A DNA stretch of 64,000 nucleotides from Ophiosphaerella korrae (lineage: Eukaryota > Ascomycota > Dothideomycetes > Pleosporales > Phaeosphaeriaceae), in contig JALNQF010000020.1 of NCBI GenBank assembly GCA_028456385.1, positions 310,001 to 374,000 of the forward strand, written 5' to 3'. Below the pieces are notes generated by a model, which did not search any database, was not told where the DNA came from, and was given only the letters and a program-made list of their open reading frames with translations. Below are positions 1 to 12,336 of this stretch, piece by piece. A program made the position numbers and the translations under genes. Position 1 is the first letter of the stretch. Each line of letters starts with the position of its first letter.

Positions 1-1240
1 TAGCTTACCAAGGTACAGTTGAACGGAAAAGTTTCAAAAACGGTAAGGGGTTAGGAGTACTGAAGAAATATGAAGTTTGTTGTCAAGCAATATTTTTGAA
101 AAGTGTAGCACAGGTGAGGTGTCGTTGATTTGAGATGAATGGTACCTACTATTGTTGTTACTTGGAACACTACTTATTTTGGCGATTTTGAAGCCTACGA
201 CAGCAAAGCCTCCATCATCATCATTTCAGAACATTATCCAAGGAAGATAAGTGACATGGCGAAATCGTAATGCCGGGGAAATATTTGTGTCTTCCTTTCC
301 TGGCTTCAGCCGCGTCGCTAGGGGATAGCAGATGCAGAGGGCCGAGCCATCGTCTCCCTGGCTAGACCAAAGAGGAAATTTTTAGCCGAAGGAAGACATC
401 GCTTTCGACTCTTAGATATTTGGTTATTGGTGCTCTAGGAAGTACTTTGGTTACTTCAGCTAGACACAACCCTTGTCAGTCTTCCTAGGACAGAACCTTG
501 TCCAAACCGTTTACAGGCTGATTCGACCTCAGGTCTGCACTGCGGCACTCCTCCCCGGATATTGCTGCATATCTAGGTAACGACCTCATGCGGCACATGT
601 ACTTGCACGATCTTCCTAAGCCATCATTCGATTCCTCCACGCTCCGATGTTTGCGGTGGGGCACAAAAGCACGGACTTTCGCTTGTGCTCACCCTGTTGG
701 TCTTCCTTAGAAATCAACGCTAGACAGGGGTTGGGCATGACGGGGCTACTAGCTGATTCTCACCGGTGATGGTCTACGTCAACTCGACGCCCTCAAGAAC
801 TGTGCTACTGTGAATCTAAATTTAATTGGCTCCTAGCCACACTCTCCTGCTATCACTAAGCAGATTGACAAGTGGCGCTTGTAGGCCTGAGAGCTGCCTC
901 GCTGCCCAAGATTGAGGAGCTAGGATTTACAGATAGCAAAGACTGCGTTGATGGACGAAAACAGGACGCTGTATGATGTCGCTGATATAAAGGGCTCCCA
1001 GCCAGCCCTCGCTACTGAACACCTGCCCAGGAATCAGTTGCTGTCTCATTGAGGTGATCTACTTTACTTATTCAGAACCTTGTTTCATGATCACACTTAT
1101 AGTCTGTCAACTTCCATGTATCTCTCCTAGAACCAATACCAACACTTCTTCACACACTCTTAAGAGTGGCCTCTCGTCCACCCCGATAGCTTATCGAGAG
1201 AATTTACACACTTTGAGCACTGGCTATTGCAGTGTACACC
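1..1240. other. Intergenic / 5' flank, no gene seen
   Basis: No open frame here shows family resemblance or codon use that I would trust; all frames are broken often. The last 260 bases look like the promoter and 5' leader of the zinc-finger gene that starts at 1241: a TATAAA hexamer lies about 250 bases before its ATG and the intervening sequence is pyrimidine-rich. Confidence 0.5.
986..991 (+). promoter_or_regulatory. Putative TATA box of the C2H2 gene
   Basis: TATAAA preceded by GA and followed by GGGC, 250 bases upstream of the ATG at 1241. It is the best TATA-like match in the flank. Placement relative to the transcription start cannot be tested from sequence alone. Confidence 0.35.
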
Positions 1241-3742
1241 ATGTCGTCGACTCGAGTGGAGGGAATGTTCAAATACAATGACGCCACGACAGCGGCTGCT
1301 AATGACCCCTTCTTCTTTTACCGCCAGGAATTTGGCCCGTATGTGAACGCTTTTATATAACCTCCTAACCAAGCTCATAGCTCTAGGGATAATGTCTTCG
1401 AGGGGATATCATATGGCGGCAGCCGGTTCGCGGATCCAAAATCAACCCATTCTCAGCCGATCTTCTCCGTCCAGAAGAAGCTTGATCCTCCTAATATTAC
1501 GGTCATCACCCACAGCGATCTACTGACAAATGTTTTCAAGCCACTTGGTCTTGATCTATCGTATGAAAGCGATGTTCTCTCGGTCTTTAAAATATTATCA
1601 TCTATTTATTTGGACTCCATAGTTCGTAAACCCTTTACTCTTAAGGCTCAAGCTGCGTGCGAATTCAAGCTTTTTATCGAAGACTTCCTTTTGGGCGAGG
1701 CTATTTTCTTTGATGCCAACAGTATTTGACCGAATTTGATCTCTCCGACCGTTCGAAACCTAATGCGTAGCCGAGCGGCTTTTATAGATCTAGACTGTCT
1801 TGAAAACATTTTGGATGTTTTCAGTGATGACGTGCCGCTAAGCGCTGCCACTTCGGATGTTTTAAGTGCTCTTAAACTGCTGCCAGATGCTTTCCCGCAC
1901 TACCTGTCCTCATTCACTTTTCTTCGCCAGTGGGGGACCGATGGCCCTTTGGAGGAATTAGATCATCATGGCTCGTGCTTGAACACCCGCTGTTTAGAGA
2001 AACCCAGTGGCCATGACATGTGGTCGTGCTTGTATGATAATCCAATCCCAGATATTCCCATCGACGACCACGTTAATCCATGCCAATCTAATCATCATGA
2101 CTTGTGGTCGAACTTATACGATAATCTAACCCCAGATATTCTCGTCGACGACCACGTTGATCCACGCCAACGACGGGCTGCAGACTCCACTGCAAGTCGT
2201 ACTCTGTGTTATGACCACAGACTCCCTGCGGGGACAGTCTAACAGCTACCAGTGCACCACAACAGAGTATTTATATCGCTCCCATTTCATTTTGAAGACT
2301 AATCGACGAATGTTTGCTCAAGACTTGTATCGCTGGCAGGATGAAATAGCCGATGGTGAAGACAAGCAACTGTTTAGGCAGGTGATCAACTTTCTTTTCG
2401 GCATAGAATTGCAGAAAACATCACGCTATCATCGAAGCAACAATCTCTACTTATTCCAAGAGATCTTTCAGAATCTACTATCAGAGACTCAAGACAACGA
2501 ATTCAACTGGTATCGCGGGACCCGATTGTCAGTTCTCCAAGAGAGCTGTAATAAAAAGTTGTGACCTCTACAGACACATCAGGTCACAGTCCTGCACCCA
2601 ACATGGAGACATCTTCTCATCAGTCGGAAACATCTACAGAGGATTGGATAGGGCACGACTTCAGAGTAATAAAGTTTGCTGCAACGGTCATATTTTGTCC
2701 AGTGATAGGCATATGTCTGTGTGAGTTTAGCCTCGAACTCCTCCAAGTAGGCCTAATTGGTTGTATCAGTGCTTTACCATCCAGCAGCCCATGTGAAGGC
2801 ATTGTTGCTCTTACAAAAGGTCCCTAGCCAGGCTAGGGAACATCAACGAAGTTGTATACTCATTGCATGTCACCTCGGCTTGTCGCAACACACGATTGAG
2901 AATCTGCCATTTAAGGCTGGTTATAATGATAAAATTAAGCGTCGATGCGAAACATGTGGAACGCTTCGAACACTGAAGAATGAAGCACGGCATGACAAAG
3001 AAATGCATGGGTCCGAAGAGATATCAAACGATTGTGGAAGAGAATACAGCTGCCGGTATTGCTCCCACAGAACTAGGCGAAAGTTTAACCTCATGGTGCA
3101 CGAAAAAACCTGCTGCAAGGCTTTGACCACACCTAGCCTAACGGGATCTCCATCCGATGCTGAACTTTCGCCTGTCTTCGCAGAGAAAGTGGATCAAAGC
3201 TCAGTTACAGGATTCCTAGGAAGAATTTCACCCGATCAGTTTGACGCTCGGGAATTGGACCCAGATTGGCGAACACCACCGCAGCCGCCTCATCCAGAGG
3301 TAAAATACCGTTACCCACTCTACAGCGAAGTGCCTTTACTGAATGATTTTCTGAGCACAGATATGGAGCCGTACAAGGTTTTTGGGTTAAGTGCGACACC
3401 ACTGCAGGTTGATCCTACCACAGACTCGTCCTCAACGATCATCCCTGAGCCATATCATGTCTACCCTAATTTCGGTTTTTCATTTGATTCTGGTAAGTGC
3501 TCTCTATAACCTAAGGATCGATGAATTTAAGTGAACCTATCACAGGGCCGTCCACAACGACTAGTATTAATTCGGACTATCAGCATCACCCTAACTTGGC
3601 ATCCTTATTCAACTCTGGTAAGCATCTTTAATGAGATATAGTATGTAACTTTTAGACTGGTAAGACTGATTCTCTGGCAATAGTAACTGACAAACCAAGC
3701 TACATTGATTCCACTCTGGGGTATCGGTATATGGCTGACTAG
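1241..3742 (+). CDS. C2H2 zinc-finger protein, multi-exon, middle unresolved
   Basis: Probable nuclear zinc-finger protein. Exon 1 (1241-1338) begins MSSTRVEGMF. A 42-nt intron with a CCTAACC branch site leads to exon 2 (1381-1721). An in-frame TGA at 1727 can be removed by a candidate intron 1722-1775, after which the frame runs towards 2242. A shifted frame is open at 2157-2564 and again from about 2757. The diagnostic part lies at roughly 2930-3115: two Cys/His clusters, C-x2-C...H-x4-H (RRCETCG...RHDKEMH) and C-x2-C...H-x4-C (CRYCSHR...VHEKTC). The 3' end is clear: introns 3493-3545 and 3618-3683 join exons ending ...GYRYMAD-stop with matching phases. Residues 2012-2165 encode a 28-aa tandem duplication. 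Joins between 2200 and 2770 were not solved, so the gene may be intact or partly decayed. Targets are unknown. Confidence 0.5.
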
Positions 3743-6700
3743 CTTTTCGATTCATCCCATCGATTTTTAAACGATGTGAATGAATAGCAAGGAGAATGTA
3801 TACAGTCAAATATCGGAACTGGATGGAACACGGATTGGACCTATTCCAGCACAAGTACCAAGCGCAAACAGCCCTCCATTGATTACGGCGTCGAGAGCAA
3901 TAAGCGCATGACCATTAGACGTGATATTCCGTACATGTAGATAAGTGCTTCTGGATTTGAAACTAGTTTGGCTTATCGTCTTGCCGCAAAGTATTAGAAT
4001 TAACGTAACAATTTCGCATTTGTATCCGTGAAATGCCTCTTCGGGCCGTGCCAAATTCCTTGATACTAACAACTTTTTAGATTCTGCACATATATCAAAG
4101 TACCCCAAAAAAAATCAATATTTTTTTCCTGGCCGACTTTCACCTCTGCTTTCTCTGTCAATACCCCCCGAATAAGACGTTTTGTGGATGTAGTCTAACA
4201 TAAAACACAAAAAAAGAGCCATAATACACACTATCCTTTATCGATATCGTAGTCTCGATTCGATAGGTCTTAGCTACCTGGAGTGAAAAAAAGGGTAAGA
4301 ATTAAGTTCTCTAAGCTGATATTTTGTATAGTTGCATACACCAAGTGCATGAGTTACTTCTCTGTGATATATACCAACGAAATAGCTTCGCATGATCAGA
4401 CGGCCGTAGCTCGGCCGAGAAGGATTCAATGGGTAGAAAGTCGAGCATTTTTTTATGATGCTCGTGAGATGATAGAGGCATAATTAATCTGATGAATGCG
4501 GATGAAAGATCTAGGGAGGCGTAGGTTACAATGGTAAATCACTGACTCCAATTTTTAGAAGTCAGAACTGACGCAAATATATTGCTGAGATTCAAATCAT
4601 CCAAGGCCATAATTAATTTGCTAAGTTAACTACGAGATGCGAGAGGTCAGAAAGAGCATTTGTGATCTTGTCAATCACGTGTGATATTTGGATGCAGACG
4701 GGAAGGCGTATAGGGCGTTGATGTAAGACTGGGCCGGACAAGGCAACCATAATTACATAGGATACCTAAACTATGAGCCTCACTGTCAGTCTGGCATCCA
4801 CATGCCGACTTTGGTAGCAACAGTTTTCCAACCAATGCTCTATCGGACATGGGATCAAGCCTTAAAATAGTGGTAGAGTTAGAAAGCCAGTGGCTAGGCC
4901 ATTTCTACCAACTAAAAAAAAAGACAGGGATATTGGGCAGATATATTAGGACAAAGTATATGAAAAATGATGTGCGGAAAGTTCAAGAAGGCCAGAATCT
5001 TTCCGATTTTTTTTCTATGTGTGAAATCACACAGTAAACAGATATATTGAAACCAGACCACAACTCCGGAGGTCAGTTATCGTAATTTTCACAATATTTA
5101 AGCAAAATCTAAATTTAGGGTATCAACTCGGCATCACGCTTCGGGAAACCTGATAGTTACCACCGCATCTGTAGGCTAGCAGCTGACAAGTCACCGATTT
5201 TTAACAGCCAATATAAAATTCCCTACGTTCTTGGTCGTTAGTTCTAGATTATAACAGGGAATTGGATTTTGCCTCACTTTTGAATATTTGGGTATGAAAT
5301 AAGATGTTCGATTGTTAGTATGAAGCCTACGAATCGGAAAGAGGAGAACATAGTCACTCATGGTTTCGGGGATATTTATCCGATTAGAACGCGATGATGT
5401 CAGCACCTCACCAAAGCCTATTTCCGCTTTCGAACCTGAGCAAGCTAGGGACAGCCCGCGTCCCAGATTCGGGCCACTCCCCTGTTCAGTGGCCCAGTTC
5501 TTGGCACATGGCCCAGTTTCTAGCACTAAGTAGCCTAGATTTAGGCCCCTAAACTCGCTAACACTTTCCTTCAAATAGTGCCGGCAAAATAATCATAACA
5601 AGGGTACTATTCCCAATCCACAAGGACCTTCAGCTACTAGTGGCGCCCTTTTCGATTTCAGCCACGACTTCAGGAGTCTACAAAGACTACAATTACTTAC
5701 AATTTTACGACCAAATTATAATCTTTTTTTATTTATTATTCTTGGATCTAATTAGTAGCCTTTTCACAGAGAGTTAGGTGATAGACTAACTTTTATGGGA
5801 AGATAGAAGTAAGAAATTAGGGTTATAGATATACCCCTTATGCCTATGAACCAGCTACTAATTCGATTAACTGCACATCTTTTAGTATAGTGCATGGCCT
5901 AATGGCATAGGGTTTGGCCCGTGACAACCGCTCACTTGCAAAGTACGTTATTCCTATATAATTAGATATATCAGGCCTACTTCTACGTCCAATTCTAATA
6001 AAATAAATTGCGTTATAGCTAGACGCTTATAGTAAGAATATAGTTATAAGGTATATCACTATTAGGTGTGAGGATCCGGAGTTCAAATATACTAAAAATG
6101 GTGTGCGACACTAGAAATACGGGCAGCGTTGGATTCCGGACAAAACTGAGTTACACTAGTGTCTTGTGTTCTAGAAGATTACTCCCGATTTCTGAATAAG
6201 CGGCATCTTGAGGCTGCGCTATTGTCTATAAAGTGACCTCCGTTAAATATTTCCATAGGAACATAGTCGTCAATTTTCCACTGCAAAACTTACTTTCCAG
6301 AGCCTTAACATTAGGCCTCCTTTCTTGTTCTCCTACATCTAACTATTATTCCTCTTTTGTCTTATATAGGAGAGCTCAAGTTAACCACACGTGTATTTTT
6401 ATAAACTTGCCCTTACCTCGTATAAAACCATTTACAGTTCTACACCTCACCATACATTACATTATCTATTATAGGCTCGGTCACCTCTACCTAAAACTAA
6501 GCGATACTACCCATAGCATTCTTGGAAATCGAGCCAAGAATATATTGTCAATCCACCTGTAACCTCCTTCTTCTCTAACCCATTTAAACCCCGCTGGGCA
6601 TATTCCCACGTTTTTAATCTTCTTCCGAATCATCATTTCTTATTGATTCTCTTGCGCTACGTCTTGTACCTTCACAATTCCTCGGCTCTTAACTTCAATT

Positions 6701-7600
6701 TTAAAGCGGTCTCGACCCTCCTTTTCATTTTTAGTAGCTCTTCAATCTATTTGAAGCATCGTTCGTTTACTAATCGCTTCCCCTCTTCTAATCATCGGAA
6801 TTCCCCCAGCCTAGCTTCCTCAGCCTCTCTCCAGCATTATTAATCGCACTGTTAAGCCGCTATGTATATATCTTCGGCTTGTTTCGGAGCCTTCATTCAG
6901 TGGTGTTTCCATACGGTTGCTGCTAATATACCTTATCAGATACTCCAGTGTCGCAATCGGATCAAGGGTCTGCAGACTCCTAGAGATTTAATCCACTAAG
7001 TAGTCCTTCTATCTTGTATTCATTGTATGAAGTATACCTTCCCCTGTATTAGCAAGGAAGAGGTTTATTACCCACCTCGATGTTGTAGGCAGCCTCTTCC
7101 ACTTGGACGTGTTGAGATTGGGCCGGGGTCCCTAATTAGCTAGCATGGGGCCCCTGCTAGTGCGACTATGTATATGCCCAGTAGCACCTCCCCTAGGTAG
7201 GGGACTCAGCTTCCTACACTAGAGTTCCGTTTTGAGCCAGCCCTCTCGCCTAGGACTTGAGCTCTCCGGCTAGAGGCCAAACCCCCTACAGTAGGACTGA
7301 TCCCGCTGTAGTGCTATAAATGAGGCGAAAATATCCTTAATATGTACCTGCCTAGGTTCATGGTGTGATGGATAGGTAAAAATGGCAACAATAGATTGTA
7401 CGCGCAGTGGCACATGCATGTTGGCCACCCCCATGAATTGCACCGTTCCCTTGGCATTGCCAGCGCATCACTAAAGGTTATAAGCCAGGCGGATTCTAAG
7501 TCTTAGCCTGAGATCTTAGAGCTCGAGAAGCAGTCACTCAGCCGGCCCGATTATATCAGTGTCTCTCAACTAAGAACATATTAGCCTAACCTAACCCAAC
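3743..7600. other. Gene-poor, partly AT-rich stretch
   Basis: About 3.9 kb with no supportable gene. The 4100-4330 and 5680-6110 parts are strongly A/T and TA-rich, the pattern left by RIP on old repeats. The longest frames (for example 5191-5574 on the minus strand and 6233-6562 on the plus strand) resemble no family I recognise and have poor composition. Around 7130-7290 CTAG-containing words (gctagc, ctagtg, cctagg, ctagag) are unusually dense. I could not define LTRs, inverted repeats or a transposase here. Confidence 0.4.
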
Positions 7601-7777
7601 ATGATCTCAACAAAGCAAAAATCTCAGCCTTGGAAAGCATATCCCCCGCCGCCGGAAACAAAGACCCAAGGCTACATGTATCCTCACGCAAAGAAAGGCG
7701 AAATTCTGATCTTAGCAAGTCGGGCTAGTACTGTTGTCGGCGGCCCGACTACGAGTGATGCAGTACAGACATCTTGA
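7601..7777 (+). CDS. Small ORF, 58 aa, hypothetical
   Basis: A short open frame starting MISTKQKSQPW and ending ...SDAVQTS-stop, with a pyrimidine-rich leader (CTAACCTAACCCAAC) directly before the ATG, as often seen at fungal start sites. It is rich in Lys, Pro, Ser and Thr and has no membrane segment or Cys motif. It could be the first exon of a longer gene or chance. It lies tail-to-tail with the AsaB-like gene, 124 bases from that gene's stop. Confidence 0.2.
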   Translation: MISTKQKSQPWKAYPPPPETKTQGYMYPHAKKGEILILASRASTVVGGPTTSDAVQTS

Positions 7778-7901
7778 CTTTTGATTTCACTAAGCGAGAG
7801 TACATAGGTAGGTTAGAGAAGAGAGATGGTAGCCAACTGGGCGCATGCTGATGCATAAGTATAGTACCATATCAAACAACCCGCACAAAGCAAGCACACC
7901 C

Positions 7902-8979
7902 CTACCACACGACGAAGGCGCGCAACTCTACGCTCTCCCTTAGGAAAAGGTGCTCACCTTCTGGCATATTGCGCAACTTGAATGCTGCGTGCGGTGTCCC
8001 TGTACTCTATCAGTCTGTTTGACATGTAATTAAGAGCATACACGCAATACCGGGTGGCACGCCTGGTTTACAACGGCTATCGACGTTCTTAAATAACAGC
8101 AGCTCATCGGGTTGTTGTTGGGCTAAGTAATACCATCTTTGCTTCGCACTATATTGCACCTCAACCGTCTCCGTGATATCATGCTCCGTCACCAAGTCTG
8201 CTGCCATTGTGTCGGTTTCGTAGTCCACCGTGGACGCGTCGCATACGGCGAGAGGGTAGTCGAATAGCGGACCACGCTGCGGGTGCCACACGCTGTTCCG
8301 AGACTCAATCCTGCTCATTACACATTTGTGAGAAGAGGGAATACTTGACAAATTGCCAGTGGCGCTGGAAGAGCGGCTCAGCGCGAGTCCCGAGGGCTTG
8401 CCGCACAGTGTGTTTGACTGACTCTAGTGTAACATCTACTCCTTATTGAACGGGGAGCCATGTATCTTCCTGGGCATACTCACCAATATGGGCGCGCAGA
8501 ACGGGCTGTTCGTGCTCGTATGCGGCACCCGTGGATATTGGGAATGAGGCCTCTCTTTTCCGTTGCTAAGCCTTGCCAACACTGTTTAGTCACTATTGGT
8601 CAAAAAGGTAACAAGCGCATCGACTGACGGCGAGGTCGATGATCTCGACGAGCGACGCTCCTAATGCTTTCTTAAGACAAGCCTTGACTTCGGGGAAATG
8701 CTTCTGTCGGATGATGCGTTCGTCTGCATAATCGCCATATTCCATGGCGCTGGAAATTTTGCAGTACTGGAACCCACATGCGTCGTACGAAAGCTCGTGT
8801 AAGCGCATGTTGTGGACTTCAACCTCATGTTCCTCACTTTCCACGTTGGATGCTGCCAGACCGTATCCAGGATCGTAGCGGAGAGTGAACGGTTTCTCTG
8901 AGTCGTAGATGGGAAGGCGCGCAAGAAAAAAGAGAGGTGCGGTGACGCAAGCGTCCTGGTAGGTCCTCGACTCGGCCAT
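7902..8979 (-). CDS. AsaB/CmcJ-like hydroxylase-desaturase family protein
   Basis: Member of the fungal family named after AsaB (aspergillic acid cluster), gibberellin GA4 desaturase-like proteins and cephamycin CmcJ; members modify secondary metabolites, and the substrate here is unknown. Model on the minus strand: exons 8979-8629, 8565-8484, 8435-8345, 8292-8072 and 7999-7902. Phases close exactly to 281 codons (280 aa), about the usual family length. Family signatures appear in order: LPIYDSEKPF near the N terminus, FPISTGAAYEHEQPV with AHID, then NVWHPQRGPLFDYPLAVCDA, EQRWYYL-like KQRWYYLAQQQPDELLLFK, TPHAAF, and a C-terminal RESVELRAFVVW. Introns are 63, 49, 52 and 72 nt. The last intron's donor (GTAAAC at 8071) is the least certain. 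No other pathway genes adjoin it, so it is not obviously in a biosynthetic cluster. Confidence 0.85.
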
Positions 8980-9641
8980 TGGAGAAGACGAAGACGAGGA
9001 GTGGACTTTGATCGGCCAGCATAAGTATTTATTTCTCAGCCTTGTATCTTAAGCTGCATTGCTCTCCAGATATTGGCTGGTATCTTGTTTCCGCATGGGT
9101 GGGGCATTATCGGGGGGTGCAAGTTGGGATGCGCGATCCGTCAATTGAAAGAGGGGCAATGATCGTCACTATCTTAGACCAATCTGCATACAGAGCGTTC
9201 TTCATCTGTAATTATCCACCCGCAGGCTTGGAAGTGACAGATACCCCATAATAACCCCAGCGCTACGAAGTGAATTAGTGGTCTTTAATACTGCACTTCG
9301 CATTCATTGTGTAATAAGTGCAATCTTGGGTCGGCTAGATAGGACACATAGGTAGGATAGCCGCGACAAGCGGACAGGTGAGATATTGAATTAAAGCTAC
9401 AGGACAGGATACCCGTATATGGGTGGCCGATGCCGGGCCAAGAAGTGGGCGCCAGTTAACTGCCCGCGTTCAAGGTTCATGGCGCAAGGCTGAGGCAGCG
9501 GGGTCCCTCATTCCTCTTTAGTTGGATCAAAGGACCTCTGTAGGTAAGGATAAGAGTCTTGGATTTTGATTTTATGTGCAGTATCGTTTTTATCTGAAGC
9601 TCCGGCTTGCGACTGGTCACAGGAGATTCCCAACGTAGCTG
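8980..9641. other. Divergent intergenic region
   Basis: Shared upstream region of the AsaB-like gene (-) and the protein kinase (+), 662 bases. No convincing small gene. Open frames at 9042-9251 (+) and 9508-9759 (-) have no recognisable content and the latter overlaps the kinase start. Confidence 0.45.
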
Positions 9642-12320
9642 TTGCATAGAGAACCCATGACTTCGACATTCTCCACTCTACCAGGACCGCCATCACGTTT
9701 CTCGGCAGATCCTCCATGTTTACTCCTTCGGGATCGTCTGGAAGAGGAGCTTGTACCAAAAGATGCGAACGTACCTGAGAATAGACGATTCTTCCCCTAC
9801 GTTAGGGTCGCGTTGATTCTTGATGAAGAAAGCATCAAAGGAGTCTTGCATTGTTGGTGCCCCAAATGCCACGAGTTTCGAAAGTCGTCTAGCACCGGAA
9901 CCCAATCACTTGTTGCAGGAATCACCGGGAGCAAGTCTGAGAGCGCATCTGGCCTCCCTGGGGGTGCCGTTCTTCTTTTTGCTCTTCTTATTTATATCGA
10001 GTGTCCGTTCTTGATCGATTCGTTCCTTCGCTCTGATATTGGCGACCATATGTTACGCGATGCCACGGATACTTTCAATGTTGCATTTATCCAGAAAGTC
10101 ATTGGCCCAGATGTTCATGAGAGGTTCCCACGGTTAGCTGAAAGATTTTACTGGAGAAAGTACCAGTTTTTTGTGCCAGAAGTTCATGACGCCGAGTACA
10201 CAGTATATCCGGAATACACCATTCTTCCATTCGTAAACGAAGTTACCCTTAGTCGTCCATCGGCTAACGGTGATGTGGTTGCCGAAGGGGGTCATGGCAA
10301 AGTCTATTCCTTCGAGATTTTGGAGGGTTACGGAGGCTTCAAGGTATGCACACATGTAATATCAGTCCTTGCACTAGCTTACGATCTTGGACAGGAGTTT
10401 CCAGGCGTCCGACGTTTTGCGAGAAAAGAGCTTTACGCCAATACTCCCGAGTTTCGCTTTACCGCGGAGCGTAAGAATCTGTTTGCTGTCAAGCAGCTTC
10501 AAGACGACCATCTAGTCAAGATCTTGGCTGCTTATAAACTTGGAGGAGTCTACAATTTCATATTCCCGCTAGCTAAGGCAAACCTTCACCAGTACCTCAG
10601 AGAACCTCGGTATCGAGCTTTTCGTGGGGCACGCTGCATGGTTGGTCACCATGTTTGGAAACAACTCCTTGGCCTCGCAGAAGGCTTGTACAAAGTGCAA
10701 CATTTCCATGAGGGTGTTATATCGAGCACAGACTTCAAATTTGGATACCACTTTGACTTAAAGCCAGCCAACATTCTCATCGAAGAGGACGAACAGCTGG
10801 TTATCACGGACTTTGGACAGGCATTCTTCAAGCGAGCGACTGACTCCACAGACTCCAGGGTGGTAGGTATGGGTGGCACAGAAGCCTATGCTCCACCTGA
10901 GCTTAACGACGAAGGCTTGGGTCTAAATCGAAGATATGACATCTGGTCCCTGGGATGCATCTTTCTTGAAGTTCTCGTCTTTGTCTTGGCTGGTACTGAT
11001 GGCATCTTCGAGCTTGATCGTAGTCGACTATCAAAAGGCTTGGCCATACGTCATATTGACGACAAATTTTACGAGTATGACCCGTCATTAGGCACCTATT
11101 CGCTGAAATCTGGAGTTCTTGATCAAATCGAATCAATATCTCGGCATTTGCAAGGCCCCGCGGAAAAATCGTTCTTCCAGAAGTTCCTTGATCTCGTCCT
11201 ACACATGCTCGACGTGAATCCCAACACCCGCTTCACGTCTAAAAACGTGTTTATTTACTTGTCGAGTATCCTAGATCCACCTTCCCCAAGGAACAACTCG
11301 GACAGCTCCTGTGCTGCATTTCTCTCGACTTCCAACGGAATTTCTATCGGCAACGAACTTATCACAAGCTTCCAAACCATGTCATTTAGGATTGGAAATT
11401 CTTGGAGATATGGACCTTTCCAGATTATACAGGATGGGACAAAGCTACATGTGCAGACTTCATGTGACAATGATTCAGATAGAGTACTGCTTGGGCCTCG
11501 AGGCTGTTTGAGGCTTATACCAGATTATGCATTGCATAATCCCACATCATTCCACTTCGTGGACACCTCCCTGTCGATATTATCTGAGGATGGCGAGATC
11601 ACAAATACGAAGAAATACACATTCGACTGTGGGCAGGACCTTGATGCCACATGCTGTTTGCAAGAAGTTTTTCTAGGCCAAGAGGTTGTCCAATCATTCA
11701 AGATCCAAACTGCAAAACTCTCTCCATACCGGAAGAAACTCTCGGCGCAAGGAATCCGGCAGAGTCTCCTCCGTTCAAAGCGTGGCGGTGGTTACGCTGA
11801 CTTGGGCCAAGCATCGGCTATTCAGATTTGGCAGGAAAGCTCAGATGCCGATGCTGCCAGCATGTTCGCGTCTACGGATTCTTCAAGGCGCCAGTACTTC
11901 CCCAACCCTCCATATCGGAGAATCATCATCTTCTACGACCAGTCCATTCTCATACTACGCATGGCTAAGAATTTCAGGCTTAACGAAGCCCCATTGTCCA
12001 TTCCAAACTCTCAGTGTACCCTGATGCTAGTCCCCACAGCGGAGAATGTGGACTGTTCCTTTTCGGCAAGTCTTCTTCGCAAGAAGTCTGGCAGCTTGTT
12101 ACCTTCGTTTTCATTAGTAAGAGATGCATTTGAATCTGAGGAGGTGAATGGTAGGCTAGAATGCACTTCTCTAACTGTGACTTTCCATACCTCAGAAGAG
12201 GCCAAGTTGTTTTATGGCAGCTACAGATCTATAAAGAAGACATGGAGGGAAGAGATGAAATCTTTTGAGATAGCTCGTGGTCGGCATGGCACCGGGCACT
12301 TCGACTTTAAACGGAGATAA
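9642..12320 (+). CDS. Large serine/threonine protein kinase
   Basis: Eukaryotic protein kinase, 892 codons uncut. A 51-nt stretch at 10344-10394 (GTATGC...GACAG) looks like an in-frame intron whose removal leaves 875 aa and joins GGFK to EFPG inside the kinase N-lobe. An N-terminal region of about 210 residues carries a CWCPKC pair and one hydrophobic stretch. The kinase domain starts near residue 215: glycine loop GGHGKVYSFEI, FAVKQL lysine, catalytic loop HFDLKPANIL (Asp present, HRD replaced by HFD), ITDFGQA, GTEAYAPPEL and DIWSLGCIFLEVL. About 300 residues of unrecognised C-terminal sequence follow. The substrate is unknown. It converges on the CorA-like gene, with only 16 bases between the two stop codons. 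An alternative start is the Met at 9657. Confidence 0.85.
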   Translation: MHREPMTSTFSTLPGPPSRFSADPPCLLLRDRLEEELVPKDANVPENRRFFPYVRVALILDEESIKGVLHCWCPKCHEFRKSSSTGTQSLVAGITGSKSESASGLPGGAVLLFALLIYIECPFLIDSFLRSDIGDHMLRDATDTFNVAFIQKVIGPDVHERFPRLAERFYWRKYQFFVPEVHDAEYTVYPEYTILPFVNEVTLSRPSANGDVVAEGGHGKVYSFEILEGYGGFKVCTHVISVLALAYDLGQEFPGVRRFARKELYANTPEFRFTAERKNLFAVKQLQDDHLVKILAAYKLGGVYNFIFPLAKANLHQYLREPRYRAFRGARCMVGHHVWKQLLGLAEGLYKVQHFHEGVISSTDFKFGYHFDLKPANILIEEDEQLVITDFGQAFFKRATDSTDSRVVGMGGTEAYAPPELNDEGLGLNRRYDIWSLGCIFLEVLVFVLAGTDGIFELDRSRLSKGLAIRHIDDKFYEYDPSLGTYSLKSGVLDQIESISRHLQGPAEKSFFQKFLDLVLHMLDVNPNTRFTSKNVFIYLSSILDPPSPRNNSDSSCAAFLSTSNGISIGNELITSFQTMSFRIGNSWRYGPFQIIQDGTKLHVQTSCDNDSDRVLLGPRGCLRLIPDYALHNPTSFHFVDTSLSILSEDGEITNTKKYTFDCGQDLDATCCLQEVFLGQEVVQSFKIQTAKLSPYRKKLSAQGIRQSLLRSKRGGGYADLGQASAIQIWQESSDADAASMFASTDSSRRQYFPNPPYRRIIIFYDQSILILRMAKNFRLNEAPLSIPNSQCTLMLVPTAENVDCSFSASLLRKKSGSLLPSFSLVRDAFESEEVNGRLECTSLTVTFHTSEEAKLFYGSYRSIKKTWREEMKSFEIARGRHGTGHFDFKRR

Positions 12321-12336
12321 TGTAGTTTGCATTGTC

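Noticed and set aside
1722..1775. In-frame TGA at 1727 as a nonsense mutation
   Set aside because: A 54-nt GT...AG stretch can splice it out in phase, so it is not evidence of a pseudogene by itself.
7589..7600. Telomere-like CTAACCTAACCC
   Set aside because: Only about two units, directly before an ATG; far too short for telomeric DNA.
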